A stretch of DNA of 64,000 bases from Tistrella mobilis KA081020-065 (lineage in GTDB: Bacteria; Pseudomonadota; Alphaproteobacteria; Tistrellales; Tistrellaceae): assembly GCF_000264455.2 (NCBI RefSeq), contig NC_017958.1, forward strand, positions 997,001 through 1,061,000, given 5' to 3'. Of this stretch, positions 1 to 8,169 are shown in pieces; positions within the stretch are counted from its first letter, which is position 1; every line of letters begins with the position of its first letter. A model generated the notes under the pieces. That model was not told where the DNA came from. It saw only the letters and a list, made by a program, of their open reading frames with translations, and made no database searches. The translations under genes and the position numbers were made by a program.

Positions 1-576
1 GGTGTGCTGTATGTCGCCAATGCCGGCACCCATCAGCTGGCGCGGATCGATCTTGAGACCGGCGTGCTGGAACCGCTGGCCGGCACCGGCGCCGAGGCGC
101 TGGTCGACGGGCCGGCCGATCAGGCGGCGCTGGCCCAGCCCTCGGCGCTGGCGCTGAAGGAAGATCGGCTCTGGTTCATCGATGCCGAAACCTCCAGCCT
201 GCGGCGGCTGGATCTTGCGGGCGGCACGGTCTCGACCCTGGTCGGTGACGGTCTGTTCGAGTTCGGCATGGTCGACGGACCGGCACGGACCGCGCGCTTT
301 CAGCACCCGCTCGGCCTCTGCTTCGACATGAACGGCAACATTCTGGTCGCCGACGCCTATAATGATGCGATCCGGGTGGTGGATCCGGAAACCGGCATGG
401 TCTCCAGCCTCGACGATCCGCCCTATGACTGTTTCGACGATCTCTGCCGTCCGCTGTCGGAACCGGCCGGGGTTGCGGTGGATGACGACGGGGTGGTGTT
501 CGTGGCCGATACCGGCAATGACCGGATCTTCCTGTATCACGACGTGTTCCGGACCAGCCGGACGTGGGCGGAATGA
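1..576 (+). CDS. NHL-repeat protein, C-terminal part (5' end outside window)
   Basis: The reading frame is already open at base 1, so the start is missing. The visible 191 residues contain repeated NHL/beta-propeller blades: LYVANAG-type, ILVADAYNDAIRVVD and VFVADTGNDRI segments, each pairing a small hydrophobic strand with an AD-x-x-N-x-x-I core. This matches the propeller part of NHLRC2-like proteins, which often carry an N-terminal thioredoxin-like domain; that part cannot be seen here. The role is probably protein-protein or ligand binding, with no catalytic residues visible. The stop codon lies 16 bases before the next gene's ATG, so the two are probably co-transcribed. The fold is well supported; the function is unknown. 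Confidence 0.8.
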   Translation, partial: GVLYVANAGTHQLARIDLETGVLEPLAGTGAEALVDGPADQAALAQPSALALKEDRLWFIDAETSSLRRLDLAGGTVSTLVGDGLFEFGMVDGPARTARFQHPLGLCFDMNGNILVADAYNDAIRVVDPETGMVSSLDDPPYDCFDDLCRPLSEPAGVAVDDDGVVFVADTGNDRIFLYHDVFRTSRTWAE

Positions 577-592
577 CGCAGACGGGTGCGGA

Positions 593-1120
593 ATGACGCA
601 GACCGGGCCCCGGGCGGATGACCTGCTGATCCGCCCCGCCCACCCCGACGAGGCGGCGGCGCTGGCCGCGATCGAGGATGCGGCGGCGGCACAATTCGCC
701 CGGATCGGGATGGATCTGGGTGCTGCCGCCTCGGATCCGGCCGCCATCGCCGCACGGGTGGCCGAGGGGGCCGTGCTGGCCGCAAGCCTGGGGGGCCGGC
801 TGACGGGCTTTGCCATCGTCACCGTGGTGGACGGCAACGCTCATCTCGCGGAACTCGACGTGGCGCCGGATGTCCAGCGCCGGGGCATCGGCCGCCGCCT
901 GATCGAGGCCGTGGCCGATCGGGCGCATGCGGCGGGCCCTCACCGCCTCACCCTCACCACCTTTCGCGACGTGCCCTGGAACGGCCCCTGGTACCGCCGG
1001 CTGGGGTTCACGGAGCTTGAACCCGCTGCCCAGGGGCCGGCGCTCAGGCAGATCCGTTTGGCCGAAGCCCGGCGGCTCGACCCGCTCGGACCACGGATCG
1101 CCATGGCGAGACCGCTCTGA
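593..1120 (+). CDS. GNAT family N-acetyltransferase
   Basis: 175 aa, a normal length for a single GNAT domain. The acetyl-CoA binding motif A is visible around residues 92-103 (V-Q-R-R-G-I-G-R-R-L, the Q/R-x-x-G-x-G/A signature), preceded by the strand ending ELDVAP. A C-terminal segment PWYRRLGF matches motif B. The start chosen is the ATG at 593, which directly precedes the domain; a longer upstream reading has no GNAT-like sequence because it runs through the NHL gene in another frame. The acceptor substrate cannot be told. It sits 16 bases after the NHL gene and converges on the sirtuin gene. Confidence 0.85.
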   Translation: MTQTGPRADDLLIRPAHPDEAAALAAIEDAAAAQFARIGMDLGAAASDPAAIAARVAEGAVLAASLGGRLTGFAIVTVVDGNAHLAELDVAPDVQRRGIGRRLIEAVADRAHAAGPHRLTLTTFRDVPWNGPWYRRLGFTELEPAAQGPALRQIRLAEARRLDPLGPRIAMARPL

Positions 1121-1126
1121 TCCGGC

Positions 1127-1882
1127 TCAGAGCCGGCCGAGCAGCTCGTCGACGAAAGCGGGGACGATCAGGCTTGCCGGGCCGTAGCGGGTTTCGGCGA
1201 ACAGGCTGGCGCCTTCCGACGGCTCAAGGTTCAGTTCCAGCGTATGGGCCATGCCGCGATGGCGGACATCGGCCACGAAACCCGCCGCCGGATAGACCGT
1301 GCCCGAGGTGCCGACCGAGACGAACAGCCCGCACCCGGCCAGCGCCGCCCATATCCGCTCCATCTCGAACGGCATTTCGCCGAACCAGACGATATGCGGC
1401 CGCATCCGCCCGGTCGATCCGCAGCCGCCGCAGGCCGAGGCCTCGTCGAGATCGGCCAGGTGATGGGCGACCGCCTCACACTCCAGACAGCGCACCTTGG
1501 CCAGTTCGCCATGCATATGGATCAGATTGCGGCTGCCTGCGCGCTCGTGCAGGTCGTCGACATTCTGGGTCACCACCAGAACCCCGCCCGGCCAGGCCGC
1601 CTCCAGACGGGCCAGCGCCTGATGCGCGGGATTGGGCTGAACGGTCGCCAGCTGGGTGCGCCGGCTGTTGTAGAAGCCCTGGACCAGAGCCGGGTTGCGG
1701 GCAAAACCTTCGGGCGTCGCCAGGTCTTCCAGGCTGTGGCGCCGCCACACCCCGTCGGCATCGCGGAAGGTGTCGAGCCCGCTTTCCTTCGAAATGCCGG
1801 CCCCCGTCAGCACCACGATCGGCAGGTCGGGGGTCACGTCGTCCAGGCTCGTCTCAGGGTCGAAACGGTCGATCCAGCGCAT
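1127..1882 (-). CDS. cobB: NAD-dependent protein deacylase, SIR2/CobB family
   Basis: 251 aa, typical of a bacterial class III sirtuin. Visible features are the NAD-binding GAGIS motif (residues 27-31), the T-Q-N-V-D-D-L-H segment, the catalytic His in HMHGE, and a four-Cys zinc site (C-L-E-C and C-G-G-C, about residues 130-153). After the Rossmann motif it has Y-N-S-R-R, the Tyr/Arg pair that in SIRT5/CobB-type enzymes binds succinyl and malonyl groups. It may therefore remove acidic acyl groups from lysine as well as acetyl groups. Convergent with the GNAT gene and 51 bases upstream of bluB's stop on the same strand, so possibly co-transcribed with bluB. Confidence 0.93.
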   Translation of the reverse strand: MRWIDRFDPETSLDDVTPDLPIVVLTGAGISKESGLDTFRDADGVWRRHSLEDLATPEGFARNPALVQGFYNSRRTQLATVQPNPAHQALARLEAAWPGGVLVVTQNVDDLHERAGSRNLIHMHGELAKVRCLECEAVAHHLADLDEASACGGCGSTGRMRPHIVWFGEMPFEMERIWAALAGCGLFVSVGTSGTVYPAAGFVADVRHRGMAHTLELNLEPSEGASLFAETRYGPASLIVPAFVDELLGRL

Positions 1883-1933
1883 CGGGGCTCACTCGCGAGA
1901 AGAGGACGAGAGGAAAAAATGCGGCACTGCGGC

Positions 1934-2578
1934 TCAACGCCGCAGCACCTGCCGGCAGTCGGGCCGGCGGTCCTGCCAGCCCTGGCGCTCCAGCTCCGGC
2001 ACCTCCTGCTCATCGGCCGCCCGGCCAAGACACAGATAGCCGATGAAGCCCCAGCCGGCCGGCACGTCCAGCAGCTGCACCACCGGTGCGGGATCCAGGA
2101 TCGAGACCCAGCCCAGCCCCACATCATGGGCACGTGCCGCCAGCCATAATGTATGGATGGCGAGCACCGCCGAATAGGCCACGGTTTCGGGCATGGTCCG
2201 GCGGCCGAGCCCGTGGCCCTGTTCAGGATCGGTGACCGCGAAGACCGCGAGTTGCAGCGGCGCCTTGTCGAGCCCTTCCAGCTTCAGCGCCCGATAGGCG
2301 GCGCGGCGCGGATCGGCCTGGGCGGTCGCCGCGGCCTCGTTCGCCTTCAGCACCTCGGCGCGGATGGCGGCACGCAAAGCGGGCGTGTCGACCCGCACGA
2401 AGCGCCAGGGCTGGGAGTTGCCGACGGAGGGCGCGAGACAGGCGAGATCGAGCAGCCGGTCGATCAGCTCTTCGGGCAGCGGATCGGTGCGGAACCTGCG
2501 CACATCCCGGCGCCACCGCAGCAACGTCTCCAGCATCGCCTGGAAGTCGGGATCGAAAACCGGTGCCGCGGTCGCCAT
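1934..2578 (-). CDS. bluB: 5,6-dimethylbenzimidazole synthase (BluB)
   Basis: 214 aa flavin enzyme of the nitroreductase fold. BluB consumes FMNH2 and oxygen to make 5,6-dimethylbenzimidazole, the lower ligand of vitamin B12. The BluB-type signature is visible: W-R-R-D-V-R-R-F near residue 22, then L-A-P-S-V-G-N-S-Q-P-W-R-F at about residues 48-60, and G-L-G-W-V-S-I-L near residue 155. Ordinary nitroreductases lack the R-R-D-x-R-R-F and S-V-G-x-S-Q-P-W pairing. The start is supported by a GGAG about nine bases upstream of the ATG. No other cobalamin genes are in the window. Confidence 0.92.
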   Translation of the reverse strand: MATAAPVFDPDFQAMLETLLRWRRDVRRFRTDPLPEELIDRLLDLACLAPSVGNSQPWRFVRVDTPALRAAIRAEVLKANEAAATAQADPRRAAYRALKLEGLDKAPLQLAVFAVTDPEQGHGLGRRTMPETVAYSAVLAIHTLWLAARAHDVGLGWVSILDPAPVVQLLDVPAGWGFIGYLCLGRAADEQEVPELERQGWQDRRPDCRQVLRR

Positions 2579-2596
2579 TCATCAGCTCTCCGTCAG

Positions 2597-3007
2597 TCAG
2601 CGCCCATCGATGATCGACCCGCGGCGGACGCGGAACTGCGTGCCGTCATCCAGCTTGTGCAGCCCGTCTTCCAGCCGGCGACGGGTGCCGTCGGGGTTCA
2701 TCACCGTCGCCTGCATGCGGAACTCGGTCGCGTATTGCGAGGGGCCGATCATGACGGTGCGGCCGTCGGACAGCATGCGGATCACCGTGTTGGGCGGCAG
2801 CGGCGGCGGCACCTCGGCCTCGCCGGGCGCAGCCGGATCTCCGGGAACCGCCGGCGTCGTCGGCTGCGGCTGAAGGTTGCGATCCGGTGGGATCTGGGCG
2901 GTGGCCGGCGCCATCCAAAGACAGGTGATCGTCAAAAGTGCAGAAAAGACCAGGGGCAGGCGGCTCGGGGAGGAACCGGGACGGGCGAGCATGGGTGATG
3001 CGACCAT
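2597..3007 (-). CDS. Hypothetical secreted or periplasmic protein
   Basis: 136 aa, not recognised. The N-terminus (about residues 1-38) reads as an export signal: basic start, hydrophobic LPLVFSALLTITCLWM core and an A-T-A-Q cleavage-like site. A Pro/Ala-rich linker follows, then a compact C-terminal half with paired strand-like segments (V-I-R-M-L-S-D-G-R-T-V and a later D-G-T-Q-F-R-V). It lies 18 bases upstream of bluB on the same strand. The start could also be the Met at position 6. The coding call is moderate; the function is unknown. Confidence 0.65.
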   Translation of the reverse strand: MVASPMLARPGSSPSRLPLVFSALLTITCLWMAPATAQIPPDRNLQPQPTTPAVPGDPAAPGEAEVPPPLPPNTVIRMLSDGRTVMIGPSQYATEFRMQATVMNPDGTRRRLEDGLHKLDDGTQFRVRRGSIIDGR

Positions 3008-3073
3008 TCGACAGACTTGGGGACGCGGCAGGATCCGCCGGCGACCGGCGGATCAACCGTTGATCCATAGCAT

Positions 3074-5236
3074 TTAGATGTCGGCGCCGCGAATCTTCTG
3101 CAAGCTCTCGATCAGGGGATCGTCACCATCCTCGTCGCTCTCGTCCTCCTCGCCCCCATCCTCGTCGCCGTCAGGGGGCAGGCCACCGCCGGTTTCGGTC
3201 ACCAGCCGCCAGGCCGGCAGCAACACCCGGACCGTGGTTCCGACCCCGGGCTCGCTTTCCAGCACCACCTCGCCGTCATGCAGGTCGACCATCGCCTTGA
3301 CCAGCGACATGCCGAGCCCGGTGCCCTCGTAGCGGCGCGACAGCGAGCTGTCGACCTGTTCGAAGGGCTGGAAGACCCGCGGGATATCGTCCTCGGCAAT
3401 GCCGATGCCGGTGTCGGCGACATAGAGTTCGATCGTGCCGCCCTCGGCACCCCCCGGCGCGGCCGGGCCGGGATTGCGGCGCACGCCCAGCTCGACCCGT
3501 CCGCCCGGATCGGTGAACTTCACCGCATTGGACAACAGGTTCAGCAGCACCTGGGTCAGCTTGCGCTCATCGGCCTTCAGATCGGCGCGGCGCAGTTCGT
3601 CGGGCAGTTCCACCACCAGATCCAGGCCACCACGCCGGGCGCGCTCGGCCACCATCCGGCGGCTGCGCTCCAGCAGGAAGCGGATCGGGACCTCGCTTTC
3701 CTCGACCGCAAGCTTGCCGGCCTCGGCCTTGGACAGATCCAGAATGTCGTTGATCAGCGACAGCAGATGCTGGCCCGACTGGCGGATATCCGCGACATAT
3801 TCTTCCTGCTTGGCGCTCATCGGCCCGAACAGCCCCGACTGGAGCATTTCCGAAAAGCCCAGGATCGCATTCAAGGGCGTGCGCAGCTCGTGGCTCATAT
3901 TGGCCAGGAACTCGGCCTTGCTGCGCGCGGCCGCCAGCGCCGCATCGCGGGCCAGGCTCATGCCCTCGGCCAGTTCCACCAGCCGGGCGGTCTGCTCCTC
4001 CAGCCGCTCACGCGTGTCCTGCAACTCGTGCAGGTTTTCCTCGAGCTGGCGTTCCTTGACCTTGATGTCGGTCGCATCGACATGCACGCCGACCACCAGC
4101 CCGCCGCTCATCAGCCGTTCGCGGATCTGCAGCCAGCGGCCGTCGACATTGCGCTGCTCGATGATGCCGATCGGGTTGCGGTGCTTGCGCACGCGCTGGG
4201 CGATCCAGGCCTCACGATCGGCCAGACCTACGTCGATCCGGCCGGAATCGATTTCTTCCCGCAGCATGTCGACGAAGGGCGTGCCCGGCCGGGTCAGGTG
4301 GTCCGGCACGCCATAGAATTCGCGATAGCGGCTGTTGCAGAACACCAGCCGGTCCTCGGCATCGAACAGAACCAGCCCGGCCGACATGGCGTCCAGCGCC
4401 TCGTCGAGCACGCGATGGGTGCGCTCGGCCGCCTGGGTCTCGCGGCGCTGGTCGGAAATGTCGATCAGGGTCCAGGCGATGCGGTCCAGCCGGCCGTCCT
4501 GCAGACGATCGGCCATCGCGGTGATCCGCAGCCAACGCACCTCCGTGCCGGCGCCGAGCTGACATTCCACCGACAGCCGGTCGCGGGTGCCGCGGCGCAT
4601 CTCGTCGAGCAGCCCTGCCAGCCGCTCGCCCACCACCCCCATGCGTGACAGGAGATCGGCGAAGGATTCGGCCCGGCCAGCCCAGGACAACAGCGTCCGG
4701 GCCCGCTTGTCCGAAACCCGGACCCGCCCGTCGGCATCGGTGACGACCAGCCCCACCTCGGCGGCTTCCACGTCCAGCCCCATTTCGGGGTCGGCCAGAA
4801 AGTCCTGCGGGACGGCGGCGAGTGTCGAGGCCATGGCTTCGGGCAGGTCGATGGCGATGCCGCGCAGCGTGGCGACACCGGTCGCCGACATCACCGGCGC
4901 GCCAAGCGCCACGATCACCCCGCCGCCCATCCAGCGCCGGGGCGCATCGGGCAGAAAGGCGCGGTACAGCATGTCTTCAAGGTCGCCGGCCAGCACGGCC
5001 GGGCAAAGCCTGCGGGCAAGATCGGCCAGCGGCAGGGGGCGCTGCGGCTGATCGGCAAGATGACCGACCGGCACGTCCCCGGCCACACCCGGCCGGGCAA
5101 CCAGCACGAAGCCGCAACCGGGCGCCGCCCCGCCATCAAGGCCGGAGCCGCCCGTCGTCGCCACCATGCGGACCTCGTCGGTCCGCGCCACATCGCAAGC
5201 CGTTACCGACGCTTTATCGCCCATGCCCTCGTTCAC
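3074..5236 (-). CDS. PAS-domain sensor histidine kinase
   Basis: 720 aa, without evident transmembrane segments, so probably cytoplasmic. Order: an N-terminal region of unknown type (about 1-150), a PAS domain (about 155-270), a second PAS of the PAS-7 kind (about 285-395), a coiled coil (about 395-440), HisKA with the phospho-acceptor His near residue 447 in M-S-H-E-L-R-T-P-L-N, and a HATPase with N, G1 (D-T-G-I-G-I-A) and G2 (G-T-G-L-G-M) boxes. It ends in an odd, very acidic tail of Asp/Glu before the stop. No partner response regulator is adjacent. The start is a GTG; an in-frame ATG lies four codons later. Confidence 0.9.
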   Translation of the reverse strand: MNEGMGDKASVTACDVARTDEVRMVATTGGSGLDGGAAPGCGFVLVARPGVAGDVPVGHLADQPQRPLPLADLARRLCPAVLAGDLEDMLYRAFLPDAPRRWMGGGVIVALGAPVMSATGVATLRGIAIDLPEAMASTLAAVPQDFLADPEMGLDVEAAEVGLVVTDADGRVRVSDKRARTLLSWAGRAESFADLLSRMGVVGERLAGLLDEMRRGTRDRLSVECQLGAGTEVRWLRITAMADRLQDGRLDRIAWTLIDISDQRRETQAAERTHRVLDEALDAMSAGLVLFDAEDRLVFCNSRYREFYGVPDHLTRPGTPFVDMLREEIDSGRIDVGLADREAWIAQRVRKHRNPIGIIEQRNVDGRWLQIRERLMSGGLVVGVHVDATDIKVKERQLEENLHELQDTRERLEEQTARLVELAEGMSLARDAALAAARSKAEFLANMSHELRTPLNAILGFSEMLQSGLFGPMSAKQEEYVADIRQSGQHLLSLINDILDLSKAEAGKLAVEESEVPIRFLLERSRRMVAERARRGGLDLVVELPDELRRADLKADERKLTQVLLNLLSNAVKFTDPGGRVELGVRRNPGPAAPGGAEGGTIELYVADTGIGIAEDDIPRVFQPFEQVDSSLSRRYEGTGLGMSLVKAMVDLHDGEVVLESEPGVGTTVRVLLPAWRLVTETGGGLPPDGDEDGGEEDESDEDGDDPLIESLQKIRGADI

Positions 5237-5364
5237 ACCGTCTCACCCCAACCCACCGTGGCACGGCGGGGATCCGGATCACCTGACCGTTCGTCCGCAA
5301 GTGTATTGTCCTTACGGAAGCGAGGCCACATGAACCGGAATGCGCGGGGGTGATTCCGCTCCCG

Positions 5365-6468
5365 TCAGGCCGCCCGGTCGCCGGATGCCAGGCGGCTGAT
5401 CAGATAGTCGAGATTATCGCTGTCGATGCCCTCGACCTGGGTCAGCACACGCTCGATCAGGGTCGAGCGGCATCTGATCCGGTCTCCAGGCCGGCCGTCA
5501 TACTGCATTTCACGCGCCACGTCGATGGCCGTCATCATCGCATGCGCCAGCGCGTCCGGAATCCGGGCGGTCTGCAGCAGGCGCTCCAGCCCCTTGCGGC
5601 CCGGATCGTCGATCAGCCGCTGGGCATTCATCAGCGCCACCCCGGCCAGACGCGAGATGCCGCGGTCGAAAAAGCCGCGATCGCCGATGCACAGCGCCCG
5701 GAACAGGATGGTGGGCGTCAGCCGGCGGGCGGCATAAAGCACGTCGATCAGTTCGTCCGGATCCTCGGCACGGGACGGATCGACCAGGCCGATCACCGCC
5801 CGCTCGCGGCCGGCGAGCGCCAGATCCAGCGCCAGGCCCGCAGGCACGTCGGGCCGCTTGACCAGCTGGGTACGCAGCCGGTCGGATACGACCGAAACCA
5901 GCCGCTCCGACACCTTCACCGGCAGCACCGGCCGGGCGATGACGCCGGCCTGAACGTTCTCGCTGGCCGGGAAACGGTCGATGGCGGTCAGCAGGGTCTT
6001 TTCGCCCAGCTCGGCCCCGGGATTGCCCACCACCGTCGCGACGGCGCCTTCGGCACCATGGCGGACGATCGTGTCGCCCAGTTCCGCCGAGATGGTCTTG
6101 CGGCGGGCCACCGCTTCCTGTGCCGCACCGGTCTGGGCGCGGACGATCTCGATCAGATCCTCGTCGGTCAGAACCTCCGAGAATTCCAGGATCGGCGTCG
6201 CCACCGGTACGACGTCACGCGCCAGCGTGCGGGCGACATCGCTGGGCACACCCGGATTGTCCTTCAGGGCCTCGGCGAGGGCGGAGCGGACCCGCACCTC
6301 GGCATCACGCAGCATCAGCCGGAAAATATCCTCGGCCAGCCGGCGCTCGCTGTCGCTGAGTTCTCCGTCGGCATGGACGGCGGCGACTTTGCGGGCAACG
6401 TCTTCGCGCCGCGCCGCCGTTGGCTCGGACAGCAGCTTGCGGATGTCTTCTTCGCTCAATTTAGCCAT
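5365..6468 (-). CDS. DUF2336 domain-containing protein
   Basis: 367 aa helical-repeat protein with the DUF2336 pattern common in alphaproteobacteria: repeated hydrophobic helices with segments such as V-R-S-A-L-A-E-A-L and V-A-R-T-L-A-R-D, and P-V-A-T-P-I-L-E-F-S. Its biochemical role is not established. The start chosen is the ATG at 6468, which reads MAKLSEEDI and has a strong GGGAGG ribosome site seven bases upstream; an upstream in-frame Met at 6543 adds a Pro/Arg-rich stretch unlike the family. No neighbour suggests a pathway. Confidence 0.85.
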   Translation of the reverse strand: MAKLSEEDIRKLLSEPTAARREDVARKVAAVHADGELSDSERRLAEDIFRLMLRDAEVRVRSALAEALKDNPGVPSDVARTLARDVVPVATPILEFSEVLTDEDLIEIVRAQTGAAQEAVARRKTISAELGDTIVRHGAEGAVATVVGNPGAELGEKTLLTAIDRFPASENVQAGVIARPVLPVKVSERLVSVVSDRLRTQLVKRPDVPAGLALDLALAGRERAVIGLVDPSRAEDPDELIDVLYAARRLTPTILFRALCIGDRGFFDRGISRLAGVALMNAQRLIDDPGRKGLERLLQTARIPDALAHAMMTAIDVAREMQYDGRPGDRIRCRSTLIERVLTQVEGIDSDNLDYLISRLASGDRAA

Positions 6469-6814
6469 GACGACCTCCCCCGTTCCGTCGCGCCGCCGGA
6501 CGATCTGCCCCATGCGGGCGGGCGATCCCCGGGCTTCGGTCACGGCGTGAACGCCTACAGCTTACGCGATTGGCCGGGACAGCGCCACGCAGGACAGGGT
6601 TAACACGTTCTTCACGATGTTTTCGTCAAGAATACCCGGCAAAAATACCCGGAAAACGGGTGTGCCGCCCGCCCCTGCCGCCGCCCTGCGGTGATAGGAC
6701 GCACAGTCGGCCCCCATCGCTTATTCTAGATTGACGCCCGAGAGACAGCCGTGATCCGCCGGGGCAACGGCGTGCGCGGCCGAGGCGCAGATACATGAGG
6801 ATGAGACAAGATCA
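6469..6814. other. Intergenic region between divergent DUF2336 and cytochrome c genes
   Basis: About 346 bases with no gene seen. It must hold both divergent promoters. A short repeated segment (aatacccgg, twice within 6640-6660) and an AT-richer stretch around 6600-6655 stand out from the GC-rich flanks. A TTAA-N7-TTCA sequence at 6600-6614 resembles a CtrA site with one mismatch, but that is weak. Confidence 0.5.
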
Positions 6815-7216
6815 ATGAAGACCCCTTTCCGCATCGCAACCCCTTTCCGCATCGCATCCGTGGCCGGCCTCGCCGGCCTGATGCTCGCCGCAGGCCCCGC
6901 CGCCGCCGAGGGTGACGCCGCCAAGGGCGAGAAGATCTTTGCCCGCTGCAAGGCCTGCCACACCATCGAGGCCGGCGGCCCCAACCGCGTCGGCCCCAAT
7001 CTCCACGGCGTCTACGGCCGCGAGGCAGGCAAGGCCGAGGGCTTCAAGTATTCGAATGCCATGGCCGAGTCCGGCGTGGTCTGGACCCCTGAAAACCTCG
7101 ACACCTACCTGACGGCCCCGGCAAAGTTCATCAAGGGTAACCGCATGGCCTTCGCCGGGCTTGCAAAGCCGGAAGAACGCGCCGACATCATCGCCTATCT
7201 CGCCAGCCAGAAATGA
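6815..7216 (+). CDS. Class I c-type cytochrome (cytochrome c2-like)
   Basis: 133 aa periplasmic electron carrier. A Sec signal peptide covers about residues 1-31 (hydrophobic core [12 protein letters not shown], cleavage after A-A-A). The heme-binding C-K-A-C-H is at residues 45-49. [10 protein letters not shown] follows, typical of cytochrome c2 and mitochondrial cytochrome c. The likely axial Met is near residue 111 in G-N-R-M-A-F-A-G. The signal peptide contains an exact 18-base tandem duplication that doubles T-P-F-R-I-A. The gene is followed 40 bases later by a gene unlikely to be functionally related. Confidence 0.93.
   Translation: MKTPFRIATPFRIASVAGLAGLMLAAGPAAAEGDAAKGEKIFARCKACHTIEAGGPNRVGPNLHGVYGREAGKAEGFKYSNAMAESGVVWTPENLDTYLTAPAKFIKGNRMAFAGLAKPEERADIIAYLASQK
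6821..6856 (+). repeat. Exact 18-bp tandem duplication inside the cytochrome c signal peptide
   Basis: Bases 6821-6838 (acccctttccgcatcgca) are repeated without change at 6839-6856. The duplication is in frame and adds six residues to the positively charged n-region of the signal peptide, so it should not break the protein. It looks recent because no base differs. Confidence 0.9.
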
Positions 7217-7256
7217 GCCGGGGCGCCCCCTTGCGGTCACCGGCCCGGAAGGATCA

Positions 7257-7955
7257 TTGACCGACAGCGCCGGACCTGACGTCTTCACCGCCGCCGCCCT
7301 GGCCCGACATCTGGGCCGGGTGATCGCCGCCCCCACCACCGCCGATGCCGGGGCGCATGCCGCCCTGGAAGCGGCGGTGACGGCGGCGCGCGGCTGCACG
7401 CTCTGTGCGCCGCATCTGCCACGCGGCCCCCGCCCGGTGCTTCGCGCCGGGGCGAGCGCCCGCATTCTGATCGTCGGGCAGGCGCCGGGAACCAGGGTTC
7501 ACGAGACCGGCCTGCCCTGGAACGATGCCAGCGGCGACCGGCTGCGCGACTGGACCGGGCTCGACCGCGAGGTCTTTTACGATCCGGCCCGCATCGCGAT
7601 CATCCCCATGGGCTTCTGCTATCCGGGCCGCGGCGCCGGCGGCGACCTGCCGCCCCGGCCGGAATGCGCCCCGGCCTGGCATCCGCGGCTGCTGCCGCAT
7701 CTGCCCGAACTGCGCCTGGTGATCCTGGCCGGTGCCTATGCGATCGGGGCCTATGCCCGGCCGCTGCTCGGCCCTGCTTTCGCACGTGCACCACTCTCGG
7801 ACGTGGTCGCAGCCTGGGAAACCCTGCCCCCGGGCATCATGCCCCTGCCCCATCCCTCCCCCCGCAACCGACGCTGGCTGCGCGACCGGCCCTGGTTCGA
7901 AGACCGTGTGGTGCCGGCGCTGAAGCAGCGGGTGGATTATGCGCTCGGGCGATGA
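7257..7955 (+). CDS. Uracil-DNA glycosylase superfamily protein
   Basis: About 232 aa. The I-V-G-Q-A-P-G segment followed by G-L-P-W-N-D-A-S-G-D-R-L is the active-site region of a UDG-superfamily clade usually annotated 'uracil-DNA glycosylase family protein'. The distal motif P-L-P-H-P-S-P-R-N matches the H-P-S-P DNA-binding loop. A C-T-L-C pair near residue 42 is part of a Cys motif, but a full four-Cys iron-sulfur set is not evident, so activity on uracil is uncertain. The TTG at 7257 is chosen because it has GGAAGG four bases upstream and avoids a 56-base overlap with the cytochrome gene that an upstream ATG would need. Confidence 0.8.
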   Translation: MTDSAGPDVFTAAALARHLGRVIAAPTTADAGAHAALEAAVTAARGCTLCAPHLPRGPRPVLRAGASARILIVGQAPGTRVHETGLPWNDASGDRLRDWTGLDREVFYDPARIAIIPMGFCYPGRGAGGDLPPRPECAPAWHPRLLPHLPELRLVILAGAYAIGAYARPLLGPAFARAPLSDVVAAWETLPPGIMPLPHPSPRNRRWLRDRPWFEDRVVPALKQRVDYALGR

Positions 7956-8169
7956 CGCAGCGCAGTCTTTCGTGTCGCACTGCAAGAAAAACCTGAGGCA
8001 CGACGTCGCCACAGATCGGCCTTTTCCATTTATTTCAAGACCATGCATGCAGGCCTCTTGTACCGTTTCTGTCGCACGGCGCCTGAAACTGCGTTAGGAT
8101 TTCACCCAGAGAGAGACGATCGCCGGCATGACCGGCGCCACGTCTCCGATCCTGGGGAGGACCTACACG

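Noticed and set aside
6600-6614. CtrA binding site upstream of the DUF2336 gene
   Set aside because: TTAA-N7-TTCA has one mismatch and such matches are common by chance in an AT-rich stretch; no cell-cycle gene is nearby.
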